NCBI GenBank assembly: GCA_013397435.1
Contig: VZRG01001332.1
Coordinates: forward strand, 7,881-71,880
Length of the DNA: 64,000 nt
Direction of reading: 5' to 3'
Origin: Erythrocercus mccallii
Taxonomy: Eukaryota > Chordata > Aves > Passeriformes > Dicruridae
The notes beneath the pieces were generated by a model. That model made no database searches, was not told the DNA's origin, and was given only the letters and a program-made list of their open reading frames with translations. The position numbers and the translations under genes were made by a program. This document shows, one piece after another, positions 36,999 to 50,040 of this stretch. Numbering within the stretch: the stretch's first letter is position 1; each line of letters begins with the position of its first letter.

Positions 36999-39900
36999 CC
37001 TTCAGTGTGAAATCGCTGTGCAGCCAGTGCAGCTCTCTCTAATGCATCGTTGAACTTGATTTAGAGATTAAGTATCTGTGTGCTGTCAGGGTCTTCTTTT
37101 GCAAATACCCAGCTGCTTCAGATGATCTATTTGACAAGACAGGGAAAGAGAATTAGCAGCTTCCACATTTCTCCTGTGTACGAACACTCACACTTGACAA
37201 ACACTAATTTTCCTGTTTCTTCCCATGGCAAAACATGGATTTTTGCATTCGTAAGTAAACAGCTTTCTTTGATACCACAGTAATTTTGAAGACAACTACT
37301 GCCTGCCACAAGAACAGTTGATTTACTGTGCCACTCTTCTCTCTGTATAAACACTTCATATACATTACTGTAAAATGTGTCTTATTTACAGCAAGTTAAA
37401 TTTCAGGCAAGTACAGCTAGAAGGAGCAGAGAACTGACAGAGGAAAAAGCCAGCTGACAAACAAAAAATTCTCCTTAGCAAGAGGATAAGCCTTGCTGCA
37501 TCCTTAACCAAGAAAGCCGGGAACAAGAAAGAACCTTGGTATCTCAAAGGCTAACCACTGCATGAAAATGTTGAGTCTGACTCTACATCGTGCAGTCAAC
37601 ATGTAGTGACCCTGAGAGAAGTTTTGTCAGGCTACTGCTATGCACTCTTGAAGAGACAACTGGAGATTTTTCCCTCTAGAAGGAATGTAAAGAGCCAACG
37701 AAATTTTTCTCAGTAGAACCACACACTCTACAAATAACTTACAGATTTATGTAGCATTCCAGCTCTACATTATGGACAGACTAAATTAGATTTTTTCCAG
37801 ATGGCTGGCAATGGTGTAACACAAATATTTTTACCTCACCCAATTTTAGTGTAAGGAGGAGAATGAGAAAATTTCATTTTCACTCTTACAAATGTTCACT
37901 GGGTTCCAACAACGAGCCAAGTACACAGCAATAAATGACAGCATGGCAATGCTATTGATATCTCCTCCAAAACAACCTCAATCTGTCAGTCTCAATTTTT
38001 TCTGATCCTGAAGATTCCACTGCTTTTGTGACAGTAGTTTCTCCAGAGTAATTATAACTTGCACAATTCCATTCCAATTAAGAGAAACAAAGCCAGAAGT
38101 GCACTCTGCTCCTAGGAGAAGAGTTTACCATGTTTGAAGCCAATTCCTTCTTTTTCTCTGCAAGGAACCAGACTGTGTTTCAAGTCTTTTTCCCCTCCCT
38201 GTCCAGAACAAAAGCTGTTTGAATGCCTCACATACATATAGTTCTTCTAAGTGTCCATTCAGAGGGAGGAGCTAAACCAGCCCATTATGGGACTCACCTA
38301 AGTGAATTAATTCAGTGTTTGCCTTGAAGTGTCTTATGTGTTTCAAGGATAGGTATTTTAGCTTGTCACTTTTCCCTTAGGAACCTCCCATTTCCTTTCT
38401 ACTATAGGATTTTATATCAATCTCTGCACCAGCAATATCATATTTACAAGCCCTCAAGATGCAAGACATTCAAGCTTTCCATTGTCTGCAAACATTGCAT
38501 CCTTCTAGCAAAACAGCTGCCAATATTTCCAGAAGGAAGCTTAGATATGTACAAGACACAGCCCTCTCATGATCAGGACTACAGCTACATTATTTTCTCC
38601 ATGTTTTCTTGCATATTCCCTTTTTCTGTTTAGTCTGGTATAGAAGGCACTAAGAAATAAAAATTATGACTTACAAAACTGTCAAATATCATTAAGAGCC
38701 TTAGAATAAATAAGGTCCTACAGATGAATGCCAGTTTCTCCTCTCCCCTCTCCTGCACAATAATAACTGCATTACAAAAGGCCTTGTGAAGTGGAACTAC
38801 AACCCACAGTATGCAGTTTCACTGCAGAGGCAACGAAACTTTCCTATAAAAATATCCACCAAATACAAATAAAGTGATCAGAATCAGAGATAAATGAAAA
38901 GCAAAGTTACGTTGTGCTCTCCTGACAGCTACCTCACACCACACCTGAAGCTCACTGCTATTTGTAAGTTCAATCATATGCCTGTAAGTTATATACAAAG
39001 TATTCATTGAAATCACTTTAAATAATTACAGTCACAAATTGTCCTAAGGTGTCAGGAACACCTTAAAAAGGAAAAAAATAATATGCTTTACTGAGTTACA
39101 CTAGGAATAATTTCCCACTTGCATCACTTCTTTTACATTCAGTTCTTTTATACAGCAGAGATTAACATGAATTTGCATGTAGCTGAACACACAGTGATAA
39201 GAGCATTCAGCTTTCATGAGCCAAAAAGCTGGGATTAAATCCTGTTCTCTTACTAAAAGCAACAGCAAAAGTTACTTTTAACTAGGCTGAAATACCAGAA
39301 GACAAAAACAGCCTGGTGGCCTCATATTCAGTATCTGTAATCTGTATTTCCTCCTCCATTTGCTGATGCTCCCAGAAGAATTCACCTGTACACCAGCAAG
39401 TGTGGTTATTAACAGCCTTTATCAAAATTGCCATTGAAAGAAGGGTGCCAGACAGACCTTGAAGAGCTCAGGACCAGCTGCTGTCCTGGAAAATCTTTCA
39501 TAAAGCACAGACATCCTGTCATAGTCTCAACCTTTCAGTCCTGCAGCGTTGAAGAAACACAAACTCTATTTGGGCATTTTCTTGCACACACAGTAATCAA
39601 TAGGAATGAAACAAACAGGTTTCCATACAGACTTCACCTGCTGAGAGAACACTGTTCCAGCAGTTGAGGTTTGCTGGTTTAAAGGCTAAAATTATCTTAG
39701 TGGGCTTCACTTTCCAGGCAGGGCCAAGGGGCTGAGCCTAAATGCCCAAGACACAGACACCCAGAAATGTGCTTTTCCTGGGGATCTCAGCCCAGCTGCA
39801 CTCACCAAACCACCTGATCAATAACAGGGAAAAGCTGCAAGTAGAAGCACCTTAAGAGAACTGGAAATTCCTCATTTCATGATGACGACACACCCCTGCC

Positions 39901-40768
39901 TGACCACAACCAGTACAGATTTTGTGGTTTACAGGATAAGCAACAAATCTTATCTACTTCCTCATATTTTAAGGCTATGCATTGGTACAAACTAAATTTG
40001 ATTTATTATCAGATTTATGTGCACAAGTACAAAATGCTACATTTACTTTTATTTTTGTATCAAAATAATTTCCCTACAGGAGAGATGTTATTTTTGAAGC
40101 TCACATTGAAAGACAACAGATAAAAACATCCAAAAAAAGCATAATACCCATCCCAACAGCACAACTTTGATTGGGAAATCTGTACTACAGCTGTATTATC
40201 TTATATTTCACTCTGATAAATTATCTGATACATTGTTCAGAATATTCACAATAATATTTTACTCTTTGAAATTACCTTTAAAGTTGAGTGTTAACGCAAT
40301 TTATAGAAAACAACTGAGCCTAACATAACTCACTGAAGCAAGTCTTGAACAAGTTTTTTGGGCAGAACCTATTTCTAGTCATTTTGCTTATTTGCAGGCC
40401 AACGCCTAAAATATGCAAACCCAAAGTAGCTAAGCATAGGATATGAAGTAAAAAAACTTGTAAGAGCTTCTGGCATCTTCTAATCAAAGAACAACCTCTT
40501 TGGTTCCTCTGAAATATGCTTTACACCTTGGTGATGCTGTAAAGCCTTTCACAAACAGGTTAAACAAAGTATTATATTGTCTAATAACACTATTTAGAAA
40601 TGCAGGTACCAATGCTGAAATAAAAAAGCCATTTTTGTCATAAGGAAAAAGCCCCAAAATCTGAATAGGTAAGGGACAGAAATATACCCAACTACAAATC
40701 ACATGGACACAGACCCTGATTTGTATTTTTGCTGTTAAAGTGTCATTGGTAATGCACAACTACTCAAA

Positions 40769-41104
40769 AGCAGGTTACCTGAAGGGAGCCTACAGGAAAG
40801 GTGCAGAGGGACTTTTGAAGCCCTTCCTCCATGTCCTGTCACTATATGCTCTTGTAAAATTGACAGAGAGAAAGTTTGGATTAAATATTGGAAAAAATGT
40901 CTTCCCTGTGAGAGAGGTGAGGCCCTGGCACAGGTTACCCAGAGAAGCTGTGGCTGCTCCATCCTTGGAAGTGTCCAAGGCCAGGTTGGATGGGGCTTGG
41001 AGCACCCTGGGATAGTGGAAGGTGTCCCTGCCCATGGCAGCAGGTGGAATGAAATGATTTTTAAGGCCCCTTCCAACCCAAACCATCATATGATTCTGTG
41101 ATAA
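40769..41104 (+). mobile_element. CR1 LINE 3' fragment with internal inversion
   Basis: The sequence matches the familiar avian CR1 3' end in forward orientation: CTGAAGGGAGCCTACAGG at the start, then GAGGCCCTGGCACAGG, AAGTGTCCAAGGCCAGGT, GGTGTCCCTGCCCATGGC, and the tail CAACCCAAACCATCATATGATTCTGTGAT. It is truncated at the 5' end, as is normal. The segment at about 40817-40855 reads in the opposite orientation to the rest. The element is antisense to OSBPL2. Confidence 0.92.
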
Positions 41105-42879
41105 TCATTAAAACTCCTTTAAATTCTCACAGTTTAACAGAGAGGATCACACACTCCTGACTGATGACCATGGAGAGCCCCTCTCTTAAAGGACTTGTGG
41201 ATTTTGCAAAGGCAAAGGAAAAAACAAAGCATGCAGCTGAAGTAAAAACTGCAGAAACACATCCACAGCACACCTTGAAATAGGTGCTGCAGAGGGGAGG
41301 GAATTACTCAGAATTCCAGAATTCCTGCCTTACAAAACTACCTCTGCCACAGGAGAGGGAACAAACAGAAAGGGCTGTTCCTAAACATGAGACAGGTCCC
41401 AGGAGGAGCTCAGGAGCAAACTCCCTTCTCCCAGTGACCCCCCCAGCCCTGATGCAGAGAGTGTAACAAACTATTCACACCAGCCCCAGTCCCAGCCAAG
41501 GAAGAACAAATCGGTAGCAGATCTGTCAATCAGCTGGTTGCGAATAATGTCACACAAAGTGGTCTGTCAGGCACAGAGCTGAACCTGTCACTCGGCAGTG
41601 ACACGTCCCAGGTGATCTGGCTGCCACTAACATGCTCTGCTTTCCAAAGCTCTGTGCAGGTCAGAATGTCCCCTACAAGGTCACAGTCCCCAGCAGTAGA
41701 AGGTACACAAATTCTCTTCCAGAAATACACCAGTCCCAGACTCTGTACAATTCCTATTTTAAACCATTTCCTCCCACTTGAACTTATTTTTAAAACCAGG
41801 ACAACAAAAGCACAAGATTTTGCAAATCACTTTATAAACTGCCTAATTTGCTCCACGCATTCTGTGACGTGCATGTGAGCATCTCTCTGAGAGGAGATAG
41901 ATGCACATTCCACCTTCAGGGCTGCTCTCCAAAACCAGTGTGTGGGAATCCACTGCCTTTATCTTGGTAAATTAGTAATCCCTCAAATCTGTCACTTCGT
42001 AGGCTTGTTCCTTCTCAAATTTCATTTTTCAGGAGAAAAGTAACAAAAACAGCCAACTTGTTTCAACCATGATCCTGGATCCTATTACACCAGTTAAAAA
42101 ACCCCAAAAACTTGTACCCCTGTAAGAATTTAAACCTGTAACCTCCCAAAATTAATTCGACTAGTTCCTCCATCCTAACTTGTTCTTCCAGGTTAACCCT
42201 CAACAAAGACCCAGCTGTATAAGCAAAAGTTACTCCTCCTTAAAGAAACATTTACATTTCTATAGAAAGACCATCATTTACAACCAGCGGCTCACTGGGC
42301 TGGAATGTGGTTTAGCAAGCTCAGGTTTGAAGCTGGCTGGGGACAGCTGCAGTGCCTTTTTCCTCCAGACCTCAAGCTGAAATTTCTCATCATGCAGCAA
42401 TTCTGGAAAGCTTTGCTGACATCACCCCGCTAAATTAAAAATCCTATTTGTTTTTGGTTGGTTTTTTTTTTGCTTTGAAAGCACATGTTCTAGTTCTACA
42501 TGACATATAGAACACTTGGTCCTATTCATTACACAGACATTGAATCTACTTGTGAAATCCAGGAGCATTTAAGTAAAAGCAAGTACAGAATCAATAAGCA
42601 GTCATTAAAATAACCACAGAGGTTGACCAGCATGAGCAGGTAGGGTGATAAGAGTTCAGTATCCTGGAATTAAGAGTGCCACCAAAGAATTCATGAACCA
42701 GCACATTCATCAGCTTTTTCACATGCCTAACAAGGTTTTGTTGGGTGTGCACTTCCACAGCCAATTTTAAAATAATTTAAGTTTTTTAACGTAAAAAGAG
42801 AAAAACTGCAAGCAATTAAGAAAAAGTAAGGAGTCACTTGGGATCTTCCTCATGAAAAACATTTTCATTACTTTGCTAT

Positions 42880-43149
42880 GACAAGGAGGAACGTGAATTT
42901 TCAAACTGACAGAGGGCAGGTTTACACTATATATTAGAATGGAATTCTTCCCTGTGATGGTGGCGAGGCCCTGGCACAGGGTGCCCAGAGAAGCTGTGGC
43001 TGCTCCATCCCTGGAAGTGTCCAAGGCCAGGTTGGATGGGGCTTGGAGCAGCCCGGGATAGTGGAAGGTGTCCCTGCACATGGCAGGGGATGGAATGAAA
43101 TGAGCTTTAAAGGTCCCTTCCAACCCAAACCATTCTGTAATTCTGTGAC
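42880..43149 (+). mobile_element. CR1 LINE 3' fragment
   Basis: This copy is closely similar to the CR1 at 40.8 kb from AACTGACAGAGGGCAGG onward. It shares GAGGCCCTGGCACAGG, CATCCCTGGAAGTGTCCAAG and CCAACCCAAACCATTCTG, and its tail is the short repeat ATTCTGTAATTCTGTGA. It is 5'-truncated, has the same orientation as the first copy and lies antisense in the OSBPL2 5' intron. Confidence 0.92.
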
Positions 43150-45594
43150 ATCCTGTGTTCAGGATGTACCTTCTGTCCAGAAAGAGATTCCCAAAAAGCC
43201 AACAGAAGATCAAACATCCACATCCTTCATAGTAACATGAAAAATAAGAAATGGGGGGAAAAAGAACACAAAATCCCCTAGTCTACAACATAACTGGTGG
43301 AATAAGAGCCAACCCCATCATCTTGAGTTGCCAGCTGAAATAAAACATAGCTGTAGTACTTCAAGGGATAGAAATAAATAACTTGAACTAGAAGATAAAT
43401 ATTCATGTGTGTTTAATTCATACACATCTGAAAACATCAAACTGCAGTGTTTCATCTCTGAATGAAAGCTTCAGAAAGGATGAATCTTAATTGACTCATG
43501 AAATTAGGTTACCATCAACACTGGATCTAAAACATCTACAAAAATTAGCCAAGAAGCAAATTTAATTGGCAATTTAGATTAACTGTTACACATTTAAAAT
43601 CTCTTCAGCCAGAGAAGAGCCACACAGATGGCAGAATCCAGGAGAGGATTTTTCTTTACCAAGTGAGATTTGTTTCTTACTCCAAAGTTTGAATGTAATA
43701 CCATCTGCCAGATATCTTGGCAAGGTAGAGCTCTCTCTGCAACCACAGCAGGAGAAGGGAACTTTCTTCTCAAATCTGTAAAATAAAGTGTGGAGAGGCT
43801 GAGTGAAGAGGATCAGCTCAGCCACTGTCACTTTTCCATTTCTTTGCAGATTGCAGCTGTCCCTACCACAGGCTTTTATGCAGTTGGGAGTTATTAAATG
43901 GCCTGGGGACAGTTCAGTGCCAGCACTTGAAACAATGGTGACAAAAAACTGACCATCTGAAAGGTTAGCTTTGAACAAATGAGCTGAGTGGTTTATGGCA
44001 GGCAGAACCATGTTCTGTTCTCTCAGATACACCAATTTCTGGTGATGCTTCACAGGAATTAAGAGACATAAGAGACAACAGAAACACTACAAGTCTGGCT
44101 TTCAAAGGAGTAAAGGCCACAAAACTTGTTTCTGCATCAGAACAAATGACAGTAATTGTCCCACACACTAATCATTGCCCCAGCCCAAAGCTCCAGTGCT
44201 GCTACCAGAAGCATTATTTATTTAACATAAAAATTGTAAAGATTAATCTGGACAGCAAATATCCTCCCAGAGTAGTGCTCAATTATCTATGGAATCAGTG
44301 GCTATTCCCTACTTTCACTTCAGCCAAAAATTCTGTTCTACAGCCAAGGATATTGGCTTGCAGAACTTCATTCTAATCTAACAAACAAATAGACCAAGGA
44401 AACTTGATTCCAGCAGATTAATATTTTTTGATGCAAAACACTTCATTGAAATTCATACAGAATTCTGTAAATGTTCCCCTTTCTTAACACTATCTCAGTA
44501 TCTGAGGCATTTTTCCACCTGAGAGCATCTGGTACAGCATTTTTCAGACTCTGTAACCTTCCCTTGGAAACTATGTCGTGACCCATGACTGTAAAAAAAT
44601 GACAAAATTCTGTTCTGCCCACCTCTCCATGCATGATGCATAATGCTAGGTTTGATCACGGGAGATAAATCAGCTCATTTCTAGCCACACTGTTAAAAAG
44701 AATAGATCATTCAATACTTTATTGTAAAACTATTATTTCTTTGTTGTTTCCTGGGGATCTGTTCTATCTTACTTGTAAGAGAGAAGGTGGGAAGTAATCA
44801 ATAACTCCAAGCACAGTGGCTTTGGACACAGTAGATACATAATTAATCATTTAGGAACACTTCTCTGAAGATAAAATTAAGGATGCTTGGGTATTTCTCA
44901 TCATAATGCAACCACCCCCACAAATTGATCACTGAAGCTTATGAAGACAGTTCCAGCATAAACAATCACTGGAGAAAACCCCTAGAACAGCAAAAATAGT
45001 TACATGTTCATGGATCTTCCTCCTCAAAGGCAGCTTTGTCTCTGTGGACTCATTCTCTCCAGACAGATGCAGGTTTACATTTACTCTGCACAAGGTATTT
45101 TGCAAATAATTTTCACAGAGACTCTAAGACAATTATGGTAGCAATTATATTGCAAATAAAGCAGGAGGATGACAGTGACTAACCAACTGCAAAGCCCTAC
45201 AGTGTAAGAAACCATATTTTTATGCCTACCACCAACTCCTCACACACACAGATTCCACAGCATGAGCTCCTGCATACAGCTAACAGATTATATGTGAGGG
45301 GGGGTTAAGATCATATCACAAATCTGCAAAAGCTTTAGGAAGTCAGAGTTTATGCTATGATTGAATTTCCTTTAAAACTGCATTTATACTAAATACCTAT
45401 TTTCGATTCCAGTGTAAGGTTGCTACTCCATTTGCTGCTGTCAAGACATTAAAAAGCTAAAACAAAATTAACTTTGACTTCTCAAGACAGAACGAATATC
45501 TCCATTTAGAGCCCAGTTTTAATAAAGAATCCACCCAGCTATCTGCTCAGTAATATTAACCCAGTTGGATAACAAAACATACACAGTATTTTTT

Positions 45595-45681
45595 GATTAT
45601 TTTTGTTTATATTTATATATATATTTATATATATTTATATATCTATTTATTTATATTTATATATTTATATATATATTTTGT
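45595..45681. repeat. A/T microsatellite, (TATATTTATA)-like
   Basis: About 85 bp of almost pure A/T in irregular TATATAT and TTTAT units, within the OSBPL2 5' intron. It is imperfect and likely length-variable. Confidence 0.9.
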
Positions 45682-48600
45682 TTAAAACAAAATGAGAGCA
45701 TGTACACGAAGTTATTTACACCTCTGAAGATAGGTAGCATTTTTGTTCCACTATTAAACAACCACTCAACAGTTTCATTGCTCTAGTGCAAAACCTAGAA
45801 AGAACCCTTGCATGGGGCAGTTCTGCTCTCCTGAAAAAGTTTTCCTTTCAGTCAGCACACGCTGCTGAAGAGCCCCTTATGAACAGCCTGGTGAGAGAAT
45901 TTCTCTGCAGCCTTAACAGGTTTCATCACTGAGAGCTGTTAAAGGGATTCTCATCCTCTCTTGATGGCCCCGACATGTTGTAGGGAGCAGAGGAGCTGGT
46001 TAGTGAGTTAGTGAGCTGAACAAGAGTGATGTGAACCACAGACACCTCAGAATTCACACACTTTGCCACCTTCAACCTCCTCCAATCACTAGAATCAAAA
46101 CACAGTGAGATCTACTAACAGATTCTATTGGGAGTCCTAAAAAAAAGTTTACTCAGAAGTGTAAAAATATGATGAAGTTATTTATCCAGTCATGAAAACA
46201 CACTTCTTGACAAATACCCTAAGGCATGCGATACCCCAGAGGCTCACAGCATCCCAAGAGCCTTCATCTCACCCCAAACTGAGCAGCACAGCAAAGGAAC
46301 TGGACTGGAGCAGGAACACCACAGACCATTATGGTCTAACAGCAAGCACAGCCATTACGTGTCCAAGAGAGCAAATACAGTTCACGTTTGGGACTACAAA
46401 ACCAAGAGAACCAAGACTAAAAGGTCCAGCTCTGCTTCTGCAGCTGCAGGGACAATTCACCTTTTGTGCACCCTCCCTCCCAGCAGATGGATAAACAAGC
46501 CCAGGAAGACAACACTCAGCAGCCTCTGCATTTTCTGAATGGAGAGCTGCTGCAATCTACAAACCTGTCTCATTAAATTATGTGCATAATAAAACATACT
46601 GAGTTAATCTAAATGATCTGTCTAGACCAGCAAATGAATTTCCAATTGCAACTGTATTTAAGGAAAGGAAAAAAAATCAAGTTTAAGTAAGCTTAGTCTA
46701 TTCTTGTAACTTATTGATCCTGAAAATTAAGACATTATCTTTGTGCACTGAATCAACAATACATTTTTAAACAGTGTAACTGAAAGTTATGGTAAGCCAC
46801 ATTTGACACATTCTAATTGCTTGTTGCTCTCCTACATCTTGCTTTTACAAGCCTTTAAGGATACAAAGTAAATAATTACATCATCATACATTTGTCTGCA
46901 CAGTAATTATTGAGATGAAAGGATTGAGATAATGAATTCTTGAATTCCAAGTTTTGTGGTGGTCTATTCCATAAAATAATAAAACTCATTAAAGATCTGC
47001 TATAAAGCATAACCTCTATTTTTTTGCAACAGGAAAAACATCAAAGTCTCCTATCTCCGAAGTGGCAGACACAGTGTGACCAACTTATTCTGTGCTTTCA
47101 CTTTCCAATTTATTCAGCTTGGAGAAGACATCCATGTGATCAGCTAGATATTTACAAGCTCAGCAACGGCATTCAAGTTCTTGGGCACTCCATATTTAAC
47201 ACATATTTTTTGCACGCCTCACTTCATGCATTTCTTCCAAGAATTGTAAGAACCAAACGTTTCAGTTACTTCACAAAGAAGAGACTAAACACTAAACATT
47301 TTACAACATCATATCAGTGTCAAATACAGACATTTCTTATATCTCCATGAAGCAGGTGACAAAACTGATGCTGAGTCAGGACTAGAAAAATGGCACCTTG
47401 TAAACAGAAGGCCTAGATATGAACAGCATGATGTAACATTGCATTAGTTCAAGGACAACCTACTTCAAATACCAAAGCTAATAAACTATCTGCTTAAAAA
47501 TTCAGCGTACTTGCAGGCTAATCTTGCTTTCAAACAACAGCCAAAAAAAAAAAATCATCTGACTGGCACTACAAACAGTGATTTAAAAATATAGCCTTAT
47601 CAAAGCAAAAAAAGCCTGATTGGGACATTTTCCAGCCACCACTAAGATAACAGAAAGCAAAGCTTTCCATCTTTGTTCTAGGTCAGCATATGTGAAGTTC
47701 ACACAGTAGAATTCACAAGAAGAAAGACTGAAAGAAATACCAGTTTCAGTCATAAGGTCTGCCAGCAAGTACATATCATGGAAAGCAGTAACAGTATTAA
47801 AAGTGACTTAAAGAAACCATCCAAGAGTGGAAACTGTGATCAGTTATCAAAAGATGTCAGCAAACAAATAACTAATAACCACACTGCTTTTCGATATGGC
47901 ATCAACTGAAACCTTTATCCCATCTGGTCTTTAACTACCTGTAGGCACAGGGTTTGTGGTCTAATCACCATTTTCTATCTCAAACTTTTGCCTTCTGTTT
48001 CTAAGATATTTTGGCATGGTTGAAGAGCTAGTTCTGGAGGAAAACTGCCATATTTTTTCCTGGACAGCAAACGTCGCAGCATTTCCTTTTGAGGATTTCC
48101 TGAAGTTACAAGTTCATCATGAGGTGCTGTTGGTTCAGGAAAGCAACAAGAATCACTCCTGATTCTATCCCACACTGCCCTCAGCTTTCTGTCACGTGGT
48201 CAAACATGTGTATGGCTGGACAACTATTTTAAGAAAAAGCTGTGTTTACTGTAACTGAACACCCAAGGGGTTACTTAGGGGGAAAACCAGCGCTCAGAAT
48301 TTCTTGCTTCCATGCTAGTTTAGCCAGTTCTCCTACTCCCATCCCACGGTACAGCGCTTCATGTTTGGAAGTGACCCAAGTCACTGCTTCCAGAAATTGC
48401 CCTGAGGTTTTACAAGTCCCTCAGCATGCTGCTGCAAAGTTTGTTAAGATGATAACACATGTGGTTGCCCCCAAATGGCAACACGAATGTGGATTTATAG
48501 AACTTCTGAAGGTTAAGTTGGAATGATCAAATTTATTTTCCCTTGCACACAAAGTTTTAGAAAAAGAAACACTATGGGAAGAGTGGGGCAAATCAACACT

Positions 48601-49360
48601 GCAGATCCATATTTCTTTTTTCCTGGAATCTCAATGAAGGCCATGCAATCTAGCTAAGAAAACTCACAGTAAACAGAAGAAGTATCTGCTTACACTCAAA
48701 ATGCTTTGGCAGATACTTCCGAAACGAAACACAGGGTTATGGCACACATAAAAGCCAGGAGATGATTTTGAACCTATATTTGAAATTCTGGCCTGCAAGT
48801 GCTGCACAGTAACAAACTGCTTCCAAAAAGAGTCCTGAATCTAAATACAGATAGTACAAACATGATCAATAACCAAATTAAATAAATGACATCTTATACC
48901 TTTATTACCATGCAGAAGTTTTGGTGGCATGTTATTTAAAAAAAAGCCTTTTTTCCTGCTATTTTTCCCATCTTGCTTGTCTCCTTCTCTGTAAGAGAAA
49001 CATCAAGTAGGTAACTGAAAAACAAAATTTTAAAAAAGCCAACCCCAAATAAACCCCAAGTGCTCGCTGTGCTTCAGCTGTGACCTAAAAGGCCCCTTGA
49101 GGTTCCTGTACTGTGCTGAAACTGAGCCCAGCACATTCTTCTGGGGAGCCGGGTGTCGCAGACTCCTTTGCTTAACTACCCAGCTGCAAAGCAATCGGAA
49201 AAACATGGTAAAATCAGAAAAAGCCCAACGCTGAGGCTGACGGAGCTGCACTGACCCGCACTCCCTGCACAGCAATGTCCTTCAGCCCCCGCTCCCTGCC
49301 CGGCCCCAGAGAGCCCAATGGATGCGGTGGAACGGGGCAGGGCTCAGCCCTGGCTGGGAT

Positions 49361-49460
49361 CACGGCACCGGGCACGGCTCGGCACCGAGGAGAAGCCCAG
49401 CACGGGGCAGGATTCACAGCACCGGGCACCGTCACAGCACCGGGCACGGGCTCAGCACCT
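49361..49460. repeat. short GC-rich tandem motif, CACAGCACCGGGCAC
   Basis: The 15-mer occurs at 49361-49375 (one change), 49415-49429 and 49433-49447. Partial copies such as CGGCACCG and CAGCACCTCACCGCACC lie between and after. It sits on the intron side of the OSBPL2 CpG island. Confidence 0.75.
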
Positions 49461-49744
49461 CACCGCACCGCTGCAGAACGGGCCTGCGGCCCGCAGCGCC
49501 CCGAGACACCCGGGCGGGTCAAAGCCCCCTCAGCCGCCGGCACGGGAGAAGCGTTGGGGCGGCCGCTCCCCCGCCCGCCCCCGCCGCACTGACAGCGCGG
49601 CCCGCGGCCCGCTGAGGACGGGACTCTCGAGCCGGGCCCGAACGGGGCTGTGGGGGCGCTGCGGCCGGTGAGGGGAGCGGAGGCCCCAGGGGAACGGAGC
49701 AGGGAGCGGAGCGCGGCGGCCCCGGGCCCGGCCCGCGGCGTTAC

Positions 49745-50040
49745 CTGCACCGGCTCCAGCGACGGCACCGCGGACACCGAGACGGAAGTGCGGCCCTGGC
49801 CGCGATGGATTGACAGCCACCTCCGCCAATCACAGAGCGCGGCCGCGCCCCGCAGTTGCCAAGGTGACGAATCAGCTCCCCCGTCCCCCCGCTGGGAGGC
49901 GGGGCGAATGCTAATGAGCCGCCGAGTCTGACCGCCCCGGGCCGCGCCACCGCTGGGGAGACCGCTGGCCAATGGCGCTGGGGATATTCAGATGAGGGCG
50001 TGGCTATGCAGATGAGGCGGTACCGGCAGCCCCCGGGGCG
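49745..50040 (-). promoter_or_regulatory. OSBPL2: OSBPL2 CpG-island promoter and non-coding first exon
   Basis: On the minus strand GGAGCCGGTGCAG is followed by the donor GTAACG, so a first exon ends at 49745 and probably begins near 49.80-49.85 kb. The island extends to about 49.45 kb inside the intron. Upstream are CCAAT boxes on the plus strand (49826-49830 and 49969-49973), i.e. ATTGG in the gene's own orientation, and two CAGATGAGG copies 20 bp apart (49989 and 50009). No TATA box is seen. The link to OSBPL2 rests on position and orientation. Confidence 0.75.

Larger units (their letters stand above)
37048..49744 (-). other. OSBPL2: OSBPL2 5'UTR intron(s), about 12.6 kb
   Basis: This is AT-rich sequence between the CpG-island first exon (donor at 49744) and the ATG exon. 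It contains two plus-oriented CR1 copies, a long A/T microsatellite and a GC-rich minisatellite-like tract, listed separately. I recognise no further coding exon. Additional 5'UTR exons cannot be excluded. Confidence 0.7.

Noticed and set aside
48905..48990. Possible extra OSBPL2 5'UTR exon (good acceptor TTTCTCTTACAG on the minus strand, donor-like GTAATAAAG)
   Set aside because: The donor is weak, the segment would add an upstream ATG, and there is no independent support. It needs cDNA evidence.
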